This document shows, in pieces, positions 1-7,481 of a stretch of 17,230 nt of DNA. Every line of letters begins with the position of its first letter. Within the stretch, counting starts at the first letter, position 1. The stretch is from SVTX01 sp964526505. Its GTDB lineage: Bacteria > Bacillota > Clostridia > Oscillospirales > CAG-272. Location of the stretch: contig CAZGJC010000036.1 in the NCBI GenBank assembly GCA_964526505.1, positions 1 to 17,230 of the forward strand, written 5' to 3'. The notes below the pieces were generated by a model. It did no database searches. It was not told the origin of the DNA and saw only the letters and a program-made list of their open reading frames with translations. Both the position numbers and the translations under genes were made by a program.

Positions 1-159
1 AGGTTTTTTTACTTTTTTTCATTATTGTGGGAAATGATAAGTTTATGTCGAATTTAGTTCGCTTAAAGTCTCAAAATTACCAAAGCAGATATTCTTTTCT
101 GATATTTACAGCACCCTCATCAAGAAAACTCAAACATCCAAGTAGGGACTCGAACTTTC

Positions 160-182
160 ACTCAAAACCGTTGGTTTTGAGT
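160..182 (-). repeat. Triloop hairpin followed by a tRNA T-arm fragment
   Basis: A perfect 10-bp inverted repeat with a 3-nt centre: ACTCAAAACC (160-169) and GGTTTTGAGT (173-182). Read on the minus strand, it is followed immediately by GAAAGTTCGAGTCCCT (144-159), whose last 12 bases equal the T-loop and 3' T-stem strand of the neighbouring CAT tRNA. The 5' T-stem strand is not kept (GAAAG cannot pair with CCCTA), so this is not a functional tRNA. The same architecture appears twice downstream of tRNA-Ser. Confidence 0.5.
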
Positions 183-210
183 ATCGGGGTTCTTATGGTC
201 AAATGGTCAC

Positions 211-252
211 CAACACAAAAAGGGAGTGATAAATCACTCCCTTTTTGTGTTG
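211..252 (-). terminator. Palindromic intrinsic terminator of the CAT tRNA
   Basis: A perfect 19-bp inverted repeat: arm CAACACAAAAAGGGAGTGA at 211-229, loop 230-233, second arm 234-252. On the minus strand it lies directly behind the tRNA and its outer end reaches into the CCA-coding triplet. A G/C-rich core followed by TTTTT gives a standard intrinsic terminator. The A tract on the other side makes it potentially bidirectional. Confidence 0.85.
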
Positions 253-327
253 GTGGGCCATCAGGGACTCGAACCCCGGACCGACCGGTTATGAGCCGGT
301 AGCTCTAACCAACTGAGCTAATGGCCC
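251..327 (-). tRNA. tRNA with anticodon CAT (probably tRNA-Ile2, otherwise elongator tRNA-Met)
   Basis: The reverse complement folds as a complete 77-nt cloverleaf. It has acceptor GGGCCAT/ATGGCCC, D-arm GCTC/GAGC, anticodon stem ACCGG/CCGGT around loop CTCATAA, T-arm CGGGG-TTCGAGT-CCCTG, discriminator A and an encoded CCA. The anticodon is CAT. It is not the initiator type, because position 1 pairs normally. Positions 4 and 5 are C-C paired to G-G, which are identity elements for the lysidine synthetase TilS in Ile2 tRNAs, and the anticodon arm resembles firmicute Ile2. A tRNA reading AUA after C34 modification is therefore more likely than elongator Met. This assignment is inferred; the cloverleaf is seen directly. 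Confidence 0.95.
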
Positions 328-363
328 GTCTGATTTGACGGTGCGTTTTTTGAACGCTTGTTA

Positions 364-392
364 ATTATACTACATTTGCGTGTGTTTGTCAA
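364..392 (-). promoter_or_regulatory. Consensus sigma-A promoter for the CAT tRNA
   Basis: On the minus strand a perfect TTGACA (387-392) is separated by 17 nt from a perfect TATAAT (364-369). Transcription would start near 357, about 30 nt before the tRNA 5' end. A full consensus is typical of stable RNA genes. Confidence 0.9.
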
Positions 393-527
393 TACCCAAA
401 ATGAATTTTTTTCAAAAAAATCTCAAATATTCATAACGACTCTTGCATTATAATTTTCTTCCTATTATTATATGCAGTGTTTAAAATTCCGTTTTTCCGT
501 TTTTATACGCATTTCTTCAAAAAACTA
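393..527. other. AT-rich spacer between divergent promoters
   Basis: This stretch separates the minus-strand tRNA promoter from the plus-strand aro operon promoter. It is rich in A and T runs and contains a short direct repeat CCGTTTTT (about 488-503). I see no gene, no strong hairpin and no recognisable operator in it. Confidence 0.5.
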
Positions 528-556
528 TTGACAAATACAAAATGTGATGTTAGAAT
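528..556 (+). promoter_or_regulatory. Sigma-A promoter of the aromatic operon
   Basis: TTGACA at 528-533, a 17-nt spacer and TAGAAT at 551-556 make a near-consensus promoter. Transcription would start near 563, leaving an untranslated leader of about 220 nt before tyrA. No other strong promoter appears before the first operon gene. Confidence 0.8.
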
Positions 557-585
557 ATTCATATAATTTAACGGAAGTGAGATTT

Positions 586-699
586 ATGGTATGCACGTAT
601 CAATCTTTGCATTTGCATATTATTACTTTTACTGTTTTGAGAGATAATATCGGTAAGAGTGATTTTTGCTATGCGTTCGGCACACCGACTCACATATGA
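586..699 (+). CDS. Candidate 37-residue leader peptide of the aro operon
   Basis: A short reading frame begins with ATG at 586, preceded by GGAAG at 573-577 (8-nt spacing), and ends at a TGA at 697-699. That stop touches the 5' arm of the intrinsic terminator at 700. The predicted peptide has 37 residues, beginning MVCTYQSLHL. Its aromatic residues are Tyr5, Phe15, Phe27, Tyr29 and Phe31; the last three form the cluster FCYAF. There is no Trp. Its position between promoter and terminator, its ribosome binding site and its abutment to the terminator suggest an attenuation peptide for an operon making Phe and Tyr. The aromatic enrichment is modest and the frame could be accidental. Whether it is translated cannot be seen from the sequence. 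Confidence 0.4.
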   Translation: MVCTYQSLHLHIITFTVLRDNIGKSDFCYAFGTPTHI

Positions 700-722
700 A
701 CGGTACTCCACAGCAAAATCGC
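659..722 (+). promoter_or_regulatory. Candidate antiterminator helix in the aro leader
   Basis: GTGATTTTTGCT (659-670) can pair with AGCAAAATCGC (712-722) in an 11-bp helix with one bulge. Inside it, CGTTC (674-678) can pair with GAACG (698-702). The inner helix takes the first bases of the terminator's 5' arm and the outer helix uses its apical loop, so this fold and the terminator should not coexist easily. It is completed before the terminator's 3' arm is transcribed. An earlier pair of alternatives also exists: ATATTAT/ATAATAT (617-623/644-650) against CTTTTAC/GTAAGAG (626-632/653-659). All pairings were found by hand. Confidence 0.4.
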
Positions 723-740
723 AGGGAGTACTGTTTTTTT
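700..740 (+). terminator. Intrinsic terminator in the aro operon leader (attenuator)
   Basis: ACGGTACTCC (700-709) pairs with GGAGTACTGT (725-734) in a 10-bp stem with one G-U, closed by a 15-nt loop and followed by TTTTTTT (734-740). It lies after the promoter and 46 nt before tyrA, so transcription must read through it to express the operon. This is the hallmark of attenuation control. Confidence 0.8.
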
Positions 741-786
741 ACAATATTCCCTATTCTTTCGCAAATAATTTAATTCGGAGATTATT

Positions 787-1635
787 ATGAAAATAGGAAT
801 TGCAGGTCTCGGACTTATAGGCGGTTCAATGGCGAAAGCTTACAAATCTTACGCCACAGACACCCACACAAATATTGAAATTTACGCACTTGACACAAAC
901 GAAGAAACGTTATCGTCAGCAAAACAATCAAGCACAATAGACGGTGAGCTCGATGCAGTCCACTTATCGGAATGTGACGTGATTTTTCTCGGTCTATATC
1001 CCGAGGCGTGTATAAAATATTTATGCGACAACGCAAAATTCATACGCAAAGGTGCAATCGTTATGGACCTATGCGGTACAAAACGCAACGTATGCACCGT
1101 CGGATATGACATTGCCAAAAACTACGGATTTACGTTTGTCGGCGGTCACCCGATGGCAGGTACACACAATTCGGGATACAAATATTCAAGATCGAATATG
1201 TTTAAATCCGCTTCAATGGTTATTGTCCCCGAAAACGTCAACGACACGGAAACCGTGCAAAAAGTCAAAGACATTCTCTCCCCGGTCGGCTTCGGTCATT
1301 TTTCAATCATAAGTGCGGAACATCACGACAAAATAATCGCATTTACTTCTCAACTCGCACACGTCGTATCCAACGCATACGTAAAAAGTCCGACCGCAAA
1401 ATCCCACAAAGGTTTTTCGGCAGGAAGTTACAAGGACCTCACACGTGTCGCTTGGCTTAACGAAACCATGTGGACGGAACTGTTTATGGAAAACAGCGAC
1501 AATTTATTATTTGAAATAGAAAGCATTATCGGTTCACTGACCGAATACCGAGACGCACTGCGAGACGGAGACAGAGAAAAAATGTTTGAACTTTTGAAAG
1601 AAGGCAGGATTGCCAAAGAGGAAATAGACGGATAA
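787..1635 (+). CDS. tyrA: Prephenate dehydrogenase (TyrA)
   Basis: Catalyses NAD(P)-dependent oxidative decarboxylation of prephenate to 4-hydroxyphenylpyruvate, the step towards tyrosine, in the cytoplasm. The 282-residue protein opens with a Rossmann fold whose dinucleotide-binding glycines are in GLGLIGGS (residues 7-14). The GGHPMAG motif carries the His typical of the family. The C-terminal helical part includes the SQLAHVVSNA stretch. No C-terminal ACT domain is present, unlike Bacillus TyrA, so feedback by tyrosine, if any, must act elsewhere. The ATG at 787 has GGAG at 777-780 six bases upstream. It is the first gene of the operon and its stop overlaps the aroB start by one base (TAATG). 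Function is confident by motif and context; cofactor preference cannot be told. Confidence 0.93.
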   Translation: MKIGIAGLGLIGGSMAKAYKSYATDTHTNIEIYALDTNEETLSSAKQSSTIDGELDAVHLSECDVIFLGLYPEACIKYLCDNAKFIRKGAIVMDLCGTKRNVCTVGYDIAKNYGFTFVGGHPMAGTHNSGYKYSRSNMFKSASMVIVPENVNDTETVQKVKDILSPVGFGHFSIISAEHHDKIIAFTSQLAHVVSNAYVKSPTAKSHKGFSAGSYKDLTRVAWLNETMWTELFMENSDNLLFEIESIIGSLTEYRDALRDGDREKMFELLKEGRIAKEEIDG

Positions 1636-2684
1636 TGAAAAAAGTTGAAGTTAACGCATCAAAAAAATACGACGTAATCATAGGAGACGGTCTTATCGAC
1701 CGTTCGGGAGATATTGTTTGCGAATATATAAGACCTTGCCATGCAGTGATAATTACCGACGACACGGTTGCAGAACTTTATCTTGAACGTTTTGAAAGTT
1801 CACTTAAAAACGCAAATTTCCATACAGACAGCATCATAATTCCACACGGAGAAAACTCGAAATCCGCAGAAAACTATATAAAGATACTCAACAAACTCGC
1901 CACTTTTCAATTATCACGTTCGGACGTTCTGTTTGCACTCGGAGGCGGAGTTGTCGGAGATTTGACCGGGTTTGTTGCGTCAACCTATCTCCGAGGAATA
2001 AAATTTATTCAAGTTCCCACAACGTTACTTGCAATGGTGGATTCATCCGTCGGAGGAAAAACCGCCATAAATCTCGACGCAGGCAAAAATCTCGCAGGGG
2101 CTTTTTACCAACCGTCGCTTGTGATATGCGACTACTCTTCTCTCTCAACATTGCCACGTGAAATTTTCTTTGACGGATGTGCGGAGGTTATAAAATACGG
2201 GATTATAAACGATAAAAATCTTTTTGAAAGACTTCAAAATCCCATAGCCCCACAGATAGCGAGCGTAATTGAAACCTGTGTAAAAAACAAGAGCGATATC
2301 GTATCAGCCGACGAATACGACAATTCAAGCAGACAGCTATTAAACCTCGGTCATACTGTCGGTCACGCAATAGAAAAACTTTCGAATTTCACCGTGTCTC
2401 ACGGAAAAGCCGTGGCTATTGGAACTGCCGCCATAACTCGATGTGCATACAAACTCGGATACTGTTCCGAACACGACGCATTGCAGACAGAACAACTGCT
2501 TGCAAAATACAATCTCCCCACAAGTTGCGAATACAGTGCAAGAGAACTTGCGGACGTTGCAATTTGCGACAAAAAAAGAAGTGGAGACAAAATAAATTTA
2601 ATTATACCGTTCGGAATAGGAAATTGCAAAATCGTCCCTGTTTTAGCCGATGACCTTTGCGAATTCTTTTCAAATGGAATATAA
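1635..2684 (+). CDS. aroB: 3-dehydroquinate synthase (AroB)
   Basis: Converts DAHP to 3-dehydroquinate, the second step of the shikimate pathway, using NAD and a divalent metal. The 349-residue length is normal. Visible family motifs are the glycine-rich nucleotide loop GGGVVGDLTGF from residue 103, PTTLLAMVDSSVGGKTAIN, and the metal ligands Glu184 (GCAEVIKYG), His240 (LGHTVGHAIE) and His256 (SHGKAVAIG). The start overlaps the tyrA stop by one base, implying translational coupling. The gene providing its substrate, DAHP synthase, is not in this window, so the operon depends on one located elsewhere. Confidence 0.97.
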   Translation: MKKVEVNASKKYDVIIGDGLIDRSGDIVCEYIRPCHAVIITDDTVAELYLERFESSLKNANFHTDSIIIPHGENSKSAENYIKILNKLATFQLSRSDVLFALGGGVVGDLTGFVASTYLRGIKFIQVPTTLLAMVDSSVGGKTAINLDAGKNLAGAFYQPSLVICDYSSLSTLPREIFFDGCAEVIKYGIINDKNLFERLQNPIAPQIASVIETCVKNKSDIVSADEYDNSSRQLLNLGHTVGHAIEKLSNFTVSHGKAVAIGTAAITRCAYKLGYCSEHDALQTEQLLAKYNLPTSCEYSARELADVAICDKKRSGDKINLIIPFGIGNCKIVPVLADDLCEFFSNGI

Positions 2685-2697
2685 GACGAGAAAAATC

Positions 2698-3933
2698 ATG
2701 AATTACACATTTTCATCAAAGTCAACCGCCTCAAACGTAGTGGCTATTTCTTCAAAATCAGAGGCACACCGTGCCTTAATATGTGCCGCATTTTCAAAAG
2801 GTAATACGGACATAACATGCAACAATTCAAGCGATGACATAAGTGCAACAGTCAACTGTCTTGCACGCATCGGAACAAAAATCACACGCACGCAAAACGG
2901 CTTCTCGGTCATACCGGCAAATGATTTTAAAAAAAATATCGAAATAGACTGCGGTGAGTCCGGATCAACATTAAGATTTCTGTTGCCTGTCGTATCCGCC
3001 CTCGGCATTGAATGCGATATTTATATGCATGGCAGACTTCCGCACAGACCCCTTTCGCCTTTATACGAACTTCTTGCAACTCACGGCGTAAGTCTCTCAA
3101 AGCAAGGCACAAATCCTTTACACGTGAAAGGAAAATTTGACGCAGGAGACTACGAAATTGCAGGAGACGTTTCGTCGCAGTTTATAAGCGGACTGATTTT
3201 CGCTCTTTGCATATTAGGCAAAAGAAGCAACGTCACCATAACGGGCAATCTTGAATCGGAACCTTATGTAAACATAACCGTTCAAACGTTACGTCAGTTC
3301 AGGGCGGATATAAAAAGAAGCGGAAACACATTCCAAATTTTCCCTTCAACGCTTACGTCCCCCAAAACTTTCGCAGTTGGAGGAGACTGGTCAAATTCCG
3401 CATTCTTTTTATGTGCGGGAGCGATAGGCGACAAGGCAGTCTGCGTACACGGTCTCAACCTATCATCAGAGCAAGGTGACAAAGAAATTATAAATATTTT
3501 GCGTCGCATGGGTGCCAACGTCGCAACAAATGACGGGTGCGTATTGACAAGCAAAGGAAATTTGCACGGCACAAAAATAGACGCATCGCAAATTCCCGAT
3601 CTCGTTCCCGTACTTGCAACGGTTGCATCGGTTGCACAAGGAGAAACAGTGATATACAACGCTTCCCGCCTCCGTCTCAAAGAAAGCGACAGAATAGCAT
3701 CGGTTTGCAAGTCCCTCAGTGACATTGGTGCAAATATTACGGAAACCGACGACGGACTCATTATAAAAGGAAAGAAAAATTTAATCGGCGGTACAACAGA
3801 CGCCTTCGGAGATCACAGAATTGCAATGAGCATGGCAGTGGCGTCACTTGTATGCGACAACCCCGTTACGGTTTGCGGAATTGAAGCGATAAACAAGTCC
3901 TATCCGAATTTTCTTTCGGATTTTGTAGTATGA
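2698..3933 (+). CDS. aroA: EPSP synthase (3-phosphoshikimate 1-carboxyvinyltransferase, AroA)
   Basis: Transfers the enolpyruvyl group of PEP to shikimate 3-phosphate, the penultimate step to chorismate. From the ATG at 2698 the protein is 411 residues. Family motifs in order are SKSEAHRALICAAFSKG (substrate-binding Lys and Arg), DCGESGSTLRFLLPV, GRLPHRPLSPL, GDVSSQFISGL, RLRLKESDRI and DHRIAMSMAVA, the last two being PEP/shikimate-binding signatures. In-frame ATGs at 2650 and 2674 lie inside aroB and would add a tail not found in the family, so 2698 is preferred although its ribosome site (GACGAG) is weak. It follows aroB by 13 nt. By motif it is an ordinary two-domain EPSP synthase; glyphosate class was not judged. 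Confidence 0.96.
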   Translation: MNYTFSSKSTASNVVAISSKSEAHRALICAAFSKGNTDITCNNSSDDISATVNCLARIGTKITRTQNGFSVIPANDFKKNIEIDCGESGSTLRFLLPVVSALGIECDIYMHGRLPHRPLSPLYELLATHGVSLSKQGTNPLHVKGKFDAGDYEIAGDVSSQFISGLIFALCILGKRSNVTITGNLESEPYVNITVQTLRQFRADIKRSGNTFQIFPSTLTSPKTFAVGGDWSNSAFFLCAGAIGDKAVCVHGLNLSSEQGDKEIINILRRMGANVATNDGCVLTSKGNLHGTKIDASQIPDLVPVLATVASVAQGETVIYNASRLRLKESDRIASVCKSLSDIGANITETDDGLIIKGKKNLIGGTTDAFGDHRIAMSMAVASLVCDNPVTVCGIEAINKSYPNFLSDFVV

Positions 3934-3955
3934 ACCCAGAAGAAAGGATATAAAA

Positions 3956-5035
3956 ATGTCCACAACCTATGGAAATAACATAAAACTCACAATATACGGT
4001 GGTTCCCACGACGAAAAAATCGGCATGAAACTATCGGGAATACCCTCGGGCATTAAAATTGACGAGGACGAACTTTACAAATTTATGAGTCGCAGAGCCC
4101 CCGGAAAAAATTCATTTTCCACATCAAGGCGTGAACCGGACATACCTGTTTTCCTTTCGGGAATATCCGACAGCATAACAAACGGCGACATTATAGAGGC
4201 GGTAATATACAACACAAATCAGTGCTCTTCGGACTATGATTCTTTACGTGATATTCCGAGACCGTCGCACGCAGATTTTTGTGCCGTAAAAAAATACGGA
4301 GAGAGTGTAGACCTGCGTGGCGGAGGTCATTTTTCGGGACGATTAACCGCTCCGATGTGCATAGCGGGTGGAATTTGTTTGCAAATTTTGAAAAGCCGAG
4401 GAATACACATATCGGCACACGTCTATTCGATAGCCAACGTGCAAGACCAACGTTTTGACAGCGTTAGTTTTTCGCAAAAGGACGTCGCTCTTTTAGCATC
4501 ACGCTCTTTCCCGACGATTGATGAGAAAATCGGCGAAAAAATGATTGCGGAAATCCAAAGAGCGAAAGACGACGGAGATTCGGTGGGCGGTATAATCGAA
4601 TGTGGCGTCACCGGTCTCCCCGTGGGACTCGGCGAACATATGTTTGACGGTGTAGAAAGCCGACTTTCAAGCATTATGTTCGGCATTCCTGCCACAAAAG
4701 GCATAGAATTCGGTGCAGGATTTGAAAGTTCTAAACTCAGAGGTTCTCAAAACAACGACCCGTTTTACACAAACGGAAAAACAGTCAAAACTCTCACAAA
4801 CAATTGCGGAGGCATTCTCGGCGGAATGACCGACGGCATGCCACTTATTTTCAGAGTTGCTTTCAAACCAACTCCGTCAATTGCAAAAGAACAAAAAAGC
4901 GTGTCGCTGTCACGCATGGAAAACGTATGCTTGCAAATCAGAGGTCGACACGACCCGTGTATAGTACCACGTGCGGTACCTGTGGTTGAAGGTGCGTGTG
5001 CCGTCGCCATATACGATATGCTTTGCGACAAATAA
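3956..5035 (+). CDS. aroC: Chorismate synthase (AroC)
   Basis: Removes phosphate from EPSP to give chorismate, using reduced FMN as a catalytic cofactor. The protein has 359 residues. Motifs seen are GGSHDEKIG near the N-terminus (catalytic His18), RRAPGKNSFSTSRREPD, RPSHADF, RGGGHFSGRLTAPMCIAGG, DSVGGIIEC, NNCGGILGGMTDG, FKPTPSI and RGRHDPCIVPRAVPVVE, covering all conserved FMN and substrate-binding stretches. The classical GESHG is GGSHD here; I recall similar divergence (GQSHS) in clostridial AroC, so it looks lineage-specific rather than damaging. The ATG at 3956 follows aroA by 22 nt and has AGAAAGGA upstream. Confidence 0.97.
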   Translation: MSTTYGNNIKLTIYGGSHDEKIGMKLSGIPSGIKIDEDELYKFMSRRAPGKNSFSTSRREPDIPVFLSGISDSITNGDIIEAVIYNTNQCSSDYDSLRDIPRPSHADFCAVKKYGESVDLRGGGHFSGRLTAPMCIAGGICLQILKSRGIHISAHVYSIANVQDQRFDSVSFSQKDVALLASRSFPTIDEKIGEKMIAEIQRAKDDGDSVGGIIECGVTGLPVGLGEHMFDGVESRLSSIMFGIPATKGIEFGAGFESSKLRGSQNNDPFYTNGKTVKTLTNNCGGILGGMTDGMPLIFRVAFKPTPSIAKEQKSVSLSRMENVCLQIRGRHDPCIVPRAVPVVEGACAVAIYDMLCDK

Positions 5036-5056
5036 AACAAAAGGAATATTTTAAAA

Positions 5057-6205
5057 ATGGAACTGAATTTAGACAAAATACGGGAACAAATAAACCAAAC
5101 CGACTCGGAAATAATAGAACTTTTTCGTCGCCGTATGGATTTATGTGCCGACGTGGCACAATACAAAAAAGATCATAATCTACCTGTGCTTGACGCTTCC
5201 CGAGAGCGTGCTTTACTTTCAAAAATAGCTGATATGGCAGGCGAAGATCTTGAAAAATATGCCGTGACGCTGTATCACACAATGCTTGACGTATCAAAAG
5301 CACGTCAGTCATCCATACTTTCAAAGAGTTCTGTTATATACGATAAAATTTCCGAATCAATTGAAAACACTCCGAAAATTTTTCCAAAAAGGGCAAGAGT
5401 AGCCTGTCAAGGCGTTGAGGGTGCATACTCTCAAATCGCAACGGAAAAACTTTTTGAAATTCCTCGGATAAATTACTGCCCCACTTTTGAAAAAGTATTC
5501 TCGGCAATCGAAAACGGTGAATGTGATTACGGGGTTTTACCTATTGAGAACAGTTCGGCAGGCTCGGTAAAAAAAGTATACGAACTTATGGTTCACCACA
5601 AATTCCATATTGTAAGATCACTCCGACTCAAAGTCGATCACAATCTTCTTGTGGGCAGAGGCACTTCCCTTGAAAATATAAAAGAAATAGTTTCTCACGA
5701 ACAGGCAATAAATCAATGTTCCGAATTTTTGGAAAAACTCGACGGTGTTAAAATCACGGTTTGCGAAAATACCGCAGTTGCGGCAAAACTCGTTGCCACG
5801 TCGGGACGAAGCGACCTCGGGGCTTTATCTTCACGTGCTTGTGCCGATCTTTACGGACTTGACAACATCGCTCCGTCAATTCAGGATATGGACAACAACT
5901 ATACGAGATTTATTTGTATTTCCAAAAAGCCCGAAATCTACCCGGGAGCGGACAAATGCTCGGTTATGCTTGTCACGGCGAACCGTCCCGGTGTGCTTTA
6001 CAACGTTCTTTCCTGCTTTAACGCACTCGGCATAAATATGACAAAATTGGAATCGGCACCCATTCCCGAAAGAGATTTCGAATCTATGTTCTACTTTGAT
6101 TTTTCACTGTCCGTCTACTCGGAAGAACTCAAACCGTTGCTGTGCGAACTTCAATCACGAAGTGAAAACTTCCGTTTTCTCGGTGCTTATTCGGAAATAA
6201 TTTAA
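5057..6205 (+). CDS. pheA: Bifunctional chorismate mutase / prephenate dehydratase with ACT domain (PheA)
   Basis: Rearranges chorismate to prephenate and dehydrates and decarboxylates it to phenylpyruvate for phenylalanine. The 382 residues fall into an AroQ-class helical chorismate mutase (about 1-90, starting IREQINQTDSEIIELFRRRM), a dehydratase domain (about 110-295, with GVEGAYSQIA, DYGVLPIENSSAGSV and the catalytic-type YTRF at 282-285), and a C-terminal ACT domain (about 300-382). The ACT domain has RPGVLYNVL but ESAP (332-335) where the Phe-sensing motif is normally ESRP. The chorismate mutase supplies prephenate to both this enzyme and TyrA. It lies 21 nt after aroC with AAGGAAT upstream. 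Confidence 0.96.
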   Translation: MELNLDKIREQINQTDSEIIELFRRRMDLCADVAQYKKDHNLPVLDASRERALLSKIADMAGEDLEKYAVTLYHTMLDVSKARQSSILSKSSVIYDKISESIENTPKIFPKRARVACQGVEGAYSQIATEKLFEIPRINYCPTFEKVFSAIENGECDYGVLPIENSSAGSVKKVYELMVHHKFHIVRSLRLKVDHNLLVGRGTSLENIKEIVSHEQAINQCSEFLEKLDGVKITVCENTAVAAKLVATSGRSDLGALSSRACADLYGLDNIAPSIQDMDNNYTRFICISKKPEIYPGADKCSVMLVTANRPGVLYNVLSCFNALGINMTKLESAPIPERDFESMFYFDFSLSVYSEELKPLLCELQSRSENFRFLGAYSEII

Positions 6206-6221
6206 TATAACGGAACAAACT

Positions 6222-7481
6222 ATGATAACAGGAAAAAAATCACAAATATGCGGACTTGTCGGGGAAAAACTCGGTCACAGTTTCTCTCCCCAAATACATT
6301 CCAACCTTGCAGATTACAAATATTCCCTTTTTGAAGTCGAACCCGATTCGCTCGAAGACTTTATTCGCAGTGACAAATACGACTCCGTAAATATTACAAT
6401 CCCATATAAAGTATCGGTTATGGAATATCTCGACAAAATATCCGACACGGCAAGGAGGATAGGCTCGGTTAACGCCGTAACTCACGCCCCCGACGGCACT
6501 TTATACGGCGATAACACGGACTATTACGGTTTTGTCTATATGTTAAACCATGCGGGCATCGACGTGCGTGACAAGAAAGTTCTCGTGCTGGGTTCCGGCG
6601 GTGCATCGAAAACCGCAAAGGTCGCTTGTATTGACTTAGGGGCGAAAGAAGTTGTTATTGTGTCACGTAGCGGTCAAATAAATTATGAGAACGTATATTC
6701 CTTGCACCAAGACGCAAACATCATAGTCAACTGCACACCTGTCGGAATGTACCCCAACAACGGTGACTCACCGATTGATATTACAAAATTTCCTCTGCTC
6801 GTCGGCGTTGCGGACATCATATTCAACCCTGCAAAAACAAAACTCTTGCTTTGTGCGGAGGAAATGAACATAAGACACACAAACGGTCTTTCAATGCTTG
6901 TCGCACAAGCGAAAACGGCGTGTGAGTTGTTTTGCGATAAAAAAATATCCGACAGTGAAATTGACAGAATAACAAATATCATTTCATACCAAACACAAAA
7001 TATTATCCTTATAGGTATGCCCGGATGCGGAAAAACAACAGTCGGCAAACTTGTTGCCGATAAATTGGGACGTGAATTTGCGGATACGGACGTTTGCGTT
7101 GAATCTTCCACGCAGATGAGCATACCCGACATATTTAAATTACACGGCGAGGACGCTTTTCGACAAATTGAAAGCGAGAACGTAAGCAATATAGGAAAAA
7201 AGACGGGTATGGTTATCGCCACAGGCGGAGGCGTTGTAACACGCAGTGAAAACTATTTTCCGCTCCGTCAAAACGGAATGATTTTTTTCATCAAACGTGA
7301 CCCCGACCTTCTTGACAAATCCGGCAGACCGCTCTCTTTGTCCGTTGATTTGCAAGAAATGTATGGCAAGCGACTTCCGCTGTATCAAAAATTTTCCGAC
7401 TTCGAAATAGAAAATCAAACGCCTGAGCAGGCGGCTTACGATATTATAAATATTGTCAAAAAGGAGACGCATAACGTATGA
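6222..7481 (+). CDS. aroEK: Fused shikimate dehydrogenase - shikimate kinase (AroE-AroK)
   Basis: One 419-residue chain carries two consecutive pathway enzymes. Residues 1 to about 255 are shikimate dehydrogenase: GHSFSPQIH, NITIPYK with catalytic Lys63, GDNTDYYGF with Asp100, the NADPH loop LGSGGASKTA, NCTPVGMYP and NGLSMLVAQA. Residues about 260-419 are shikimate kinase: the Walker A GMPGCGKTT with Lys271, ADTDVCVESS, ATGGGVV and GRPLS of the shikimate and lid regions. Both halves keep their catalytic residues, so the protein should reduce 3-dehydroshikimate and then phosphorylate the shikimate. There is no stop or frameshift between them. It follows pheA by 16 nt and its ATGA overlaps the aroQ start by 4 nt. 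Confidence 0.95.
   Translation: MITGKKSQICGLVGEKLGHSFSPQIHSNLADYKYSLFEVEPDSLEDFIRSDKYDSVNITIPYKVSVMEYLDKISDTARRIGSVNAVTHAPDGTLYGDNTDYYGFVYMLNHAGIDVRDKKVLVLGSGGASKTAKVACIDLGAKEVVIVSRSGQINYENVYSLHQDANIIVNCTPVGMYPNNGDSPIDITKFPLLVGVADIIFNPAKTKLLLCAEEMNIRHTNGLSMLVAQAKTACELFCDKKISDSEIDRITNIISYQTQNIILIGMPGCGKTTVGKLVADKLGREFADTDVCVESSTQMSIPDIFKLHGEDAFRQIESENVSNIGKKTGMVIATGGGVVTRSENYFPLRQNGMIFFIKRDPDLLDKSGRPLSLSVDLQEMYGKRLPLYQKFSDFEIENQTPEQAAYDIINIVKKETHNV

Noticed and set aside
120..190. A second complete tRNA gene beside the CAT tRNA
   Set aside because: Only the T-loop and 3' T-stem strand are present; no acceptor stem, D-arm or pairing 5' T-stem strand can be drawn.
27..302. An open frame of 91 codons at the left edge
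   Set aside because: It runs across the tRNA hairpin module, the terminator palindrome and the CAT tRNA itself on the wrong strand; its C-terminal residues are the typical false translation of a tRNA T-arm.
563..786. T-box riboswitch before tyrA
   Set aside because: The leader is of suitable size, but I find no T-box core sequence, no stem I motifs and no matching antiterminator bulge.
2650..2697. Upstream in-frame ATGs for aroA
   Set aside because: They lie inside or at the end of aroB, lack a ribosome site and add a tail not expected in EPSP synthase; the ATG at 2698 begins the normal N-terminal strand.
3294..3761. A 155-codon minus-strand frame within aroA
   Set aside because: It is antisense to an unambiguous enzyme, has no family features and arises from the codon use of aroA.
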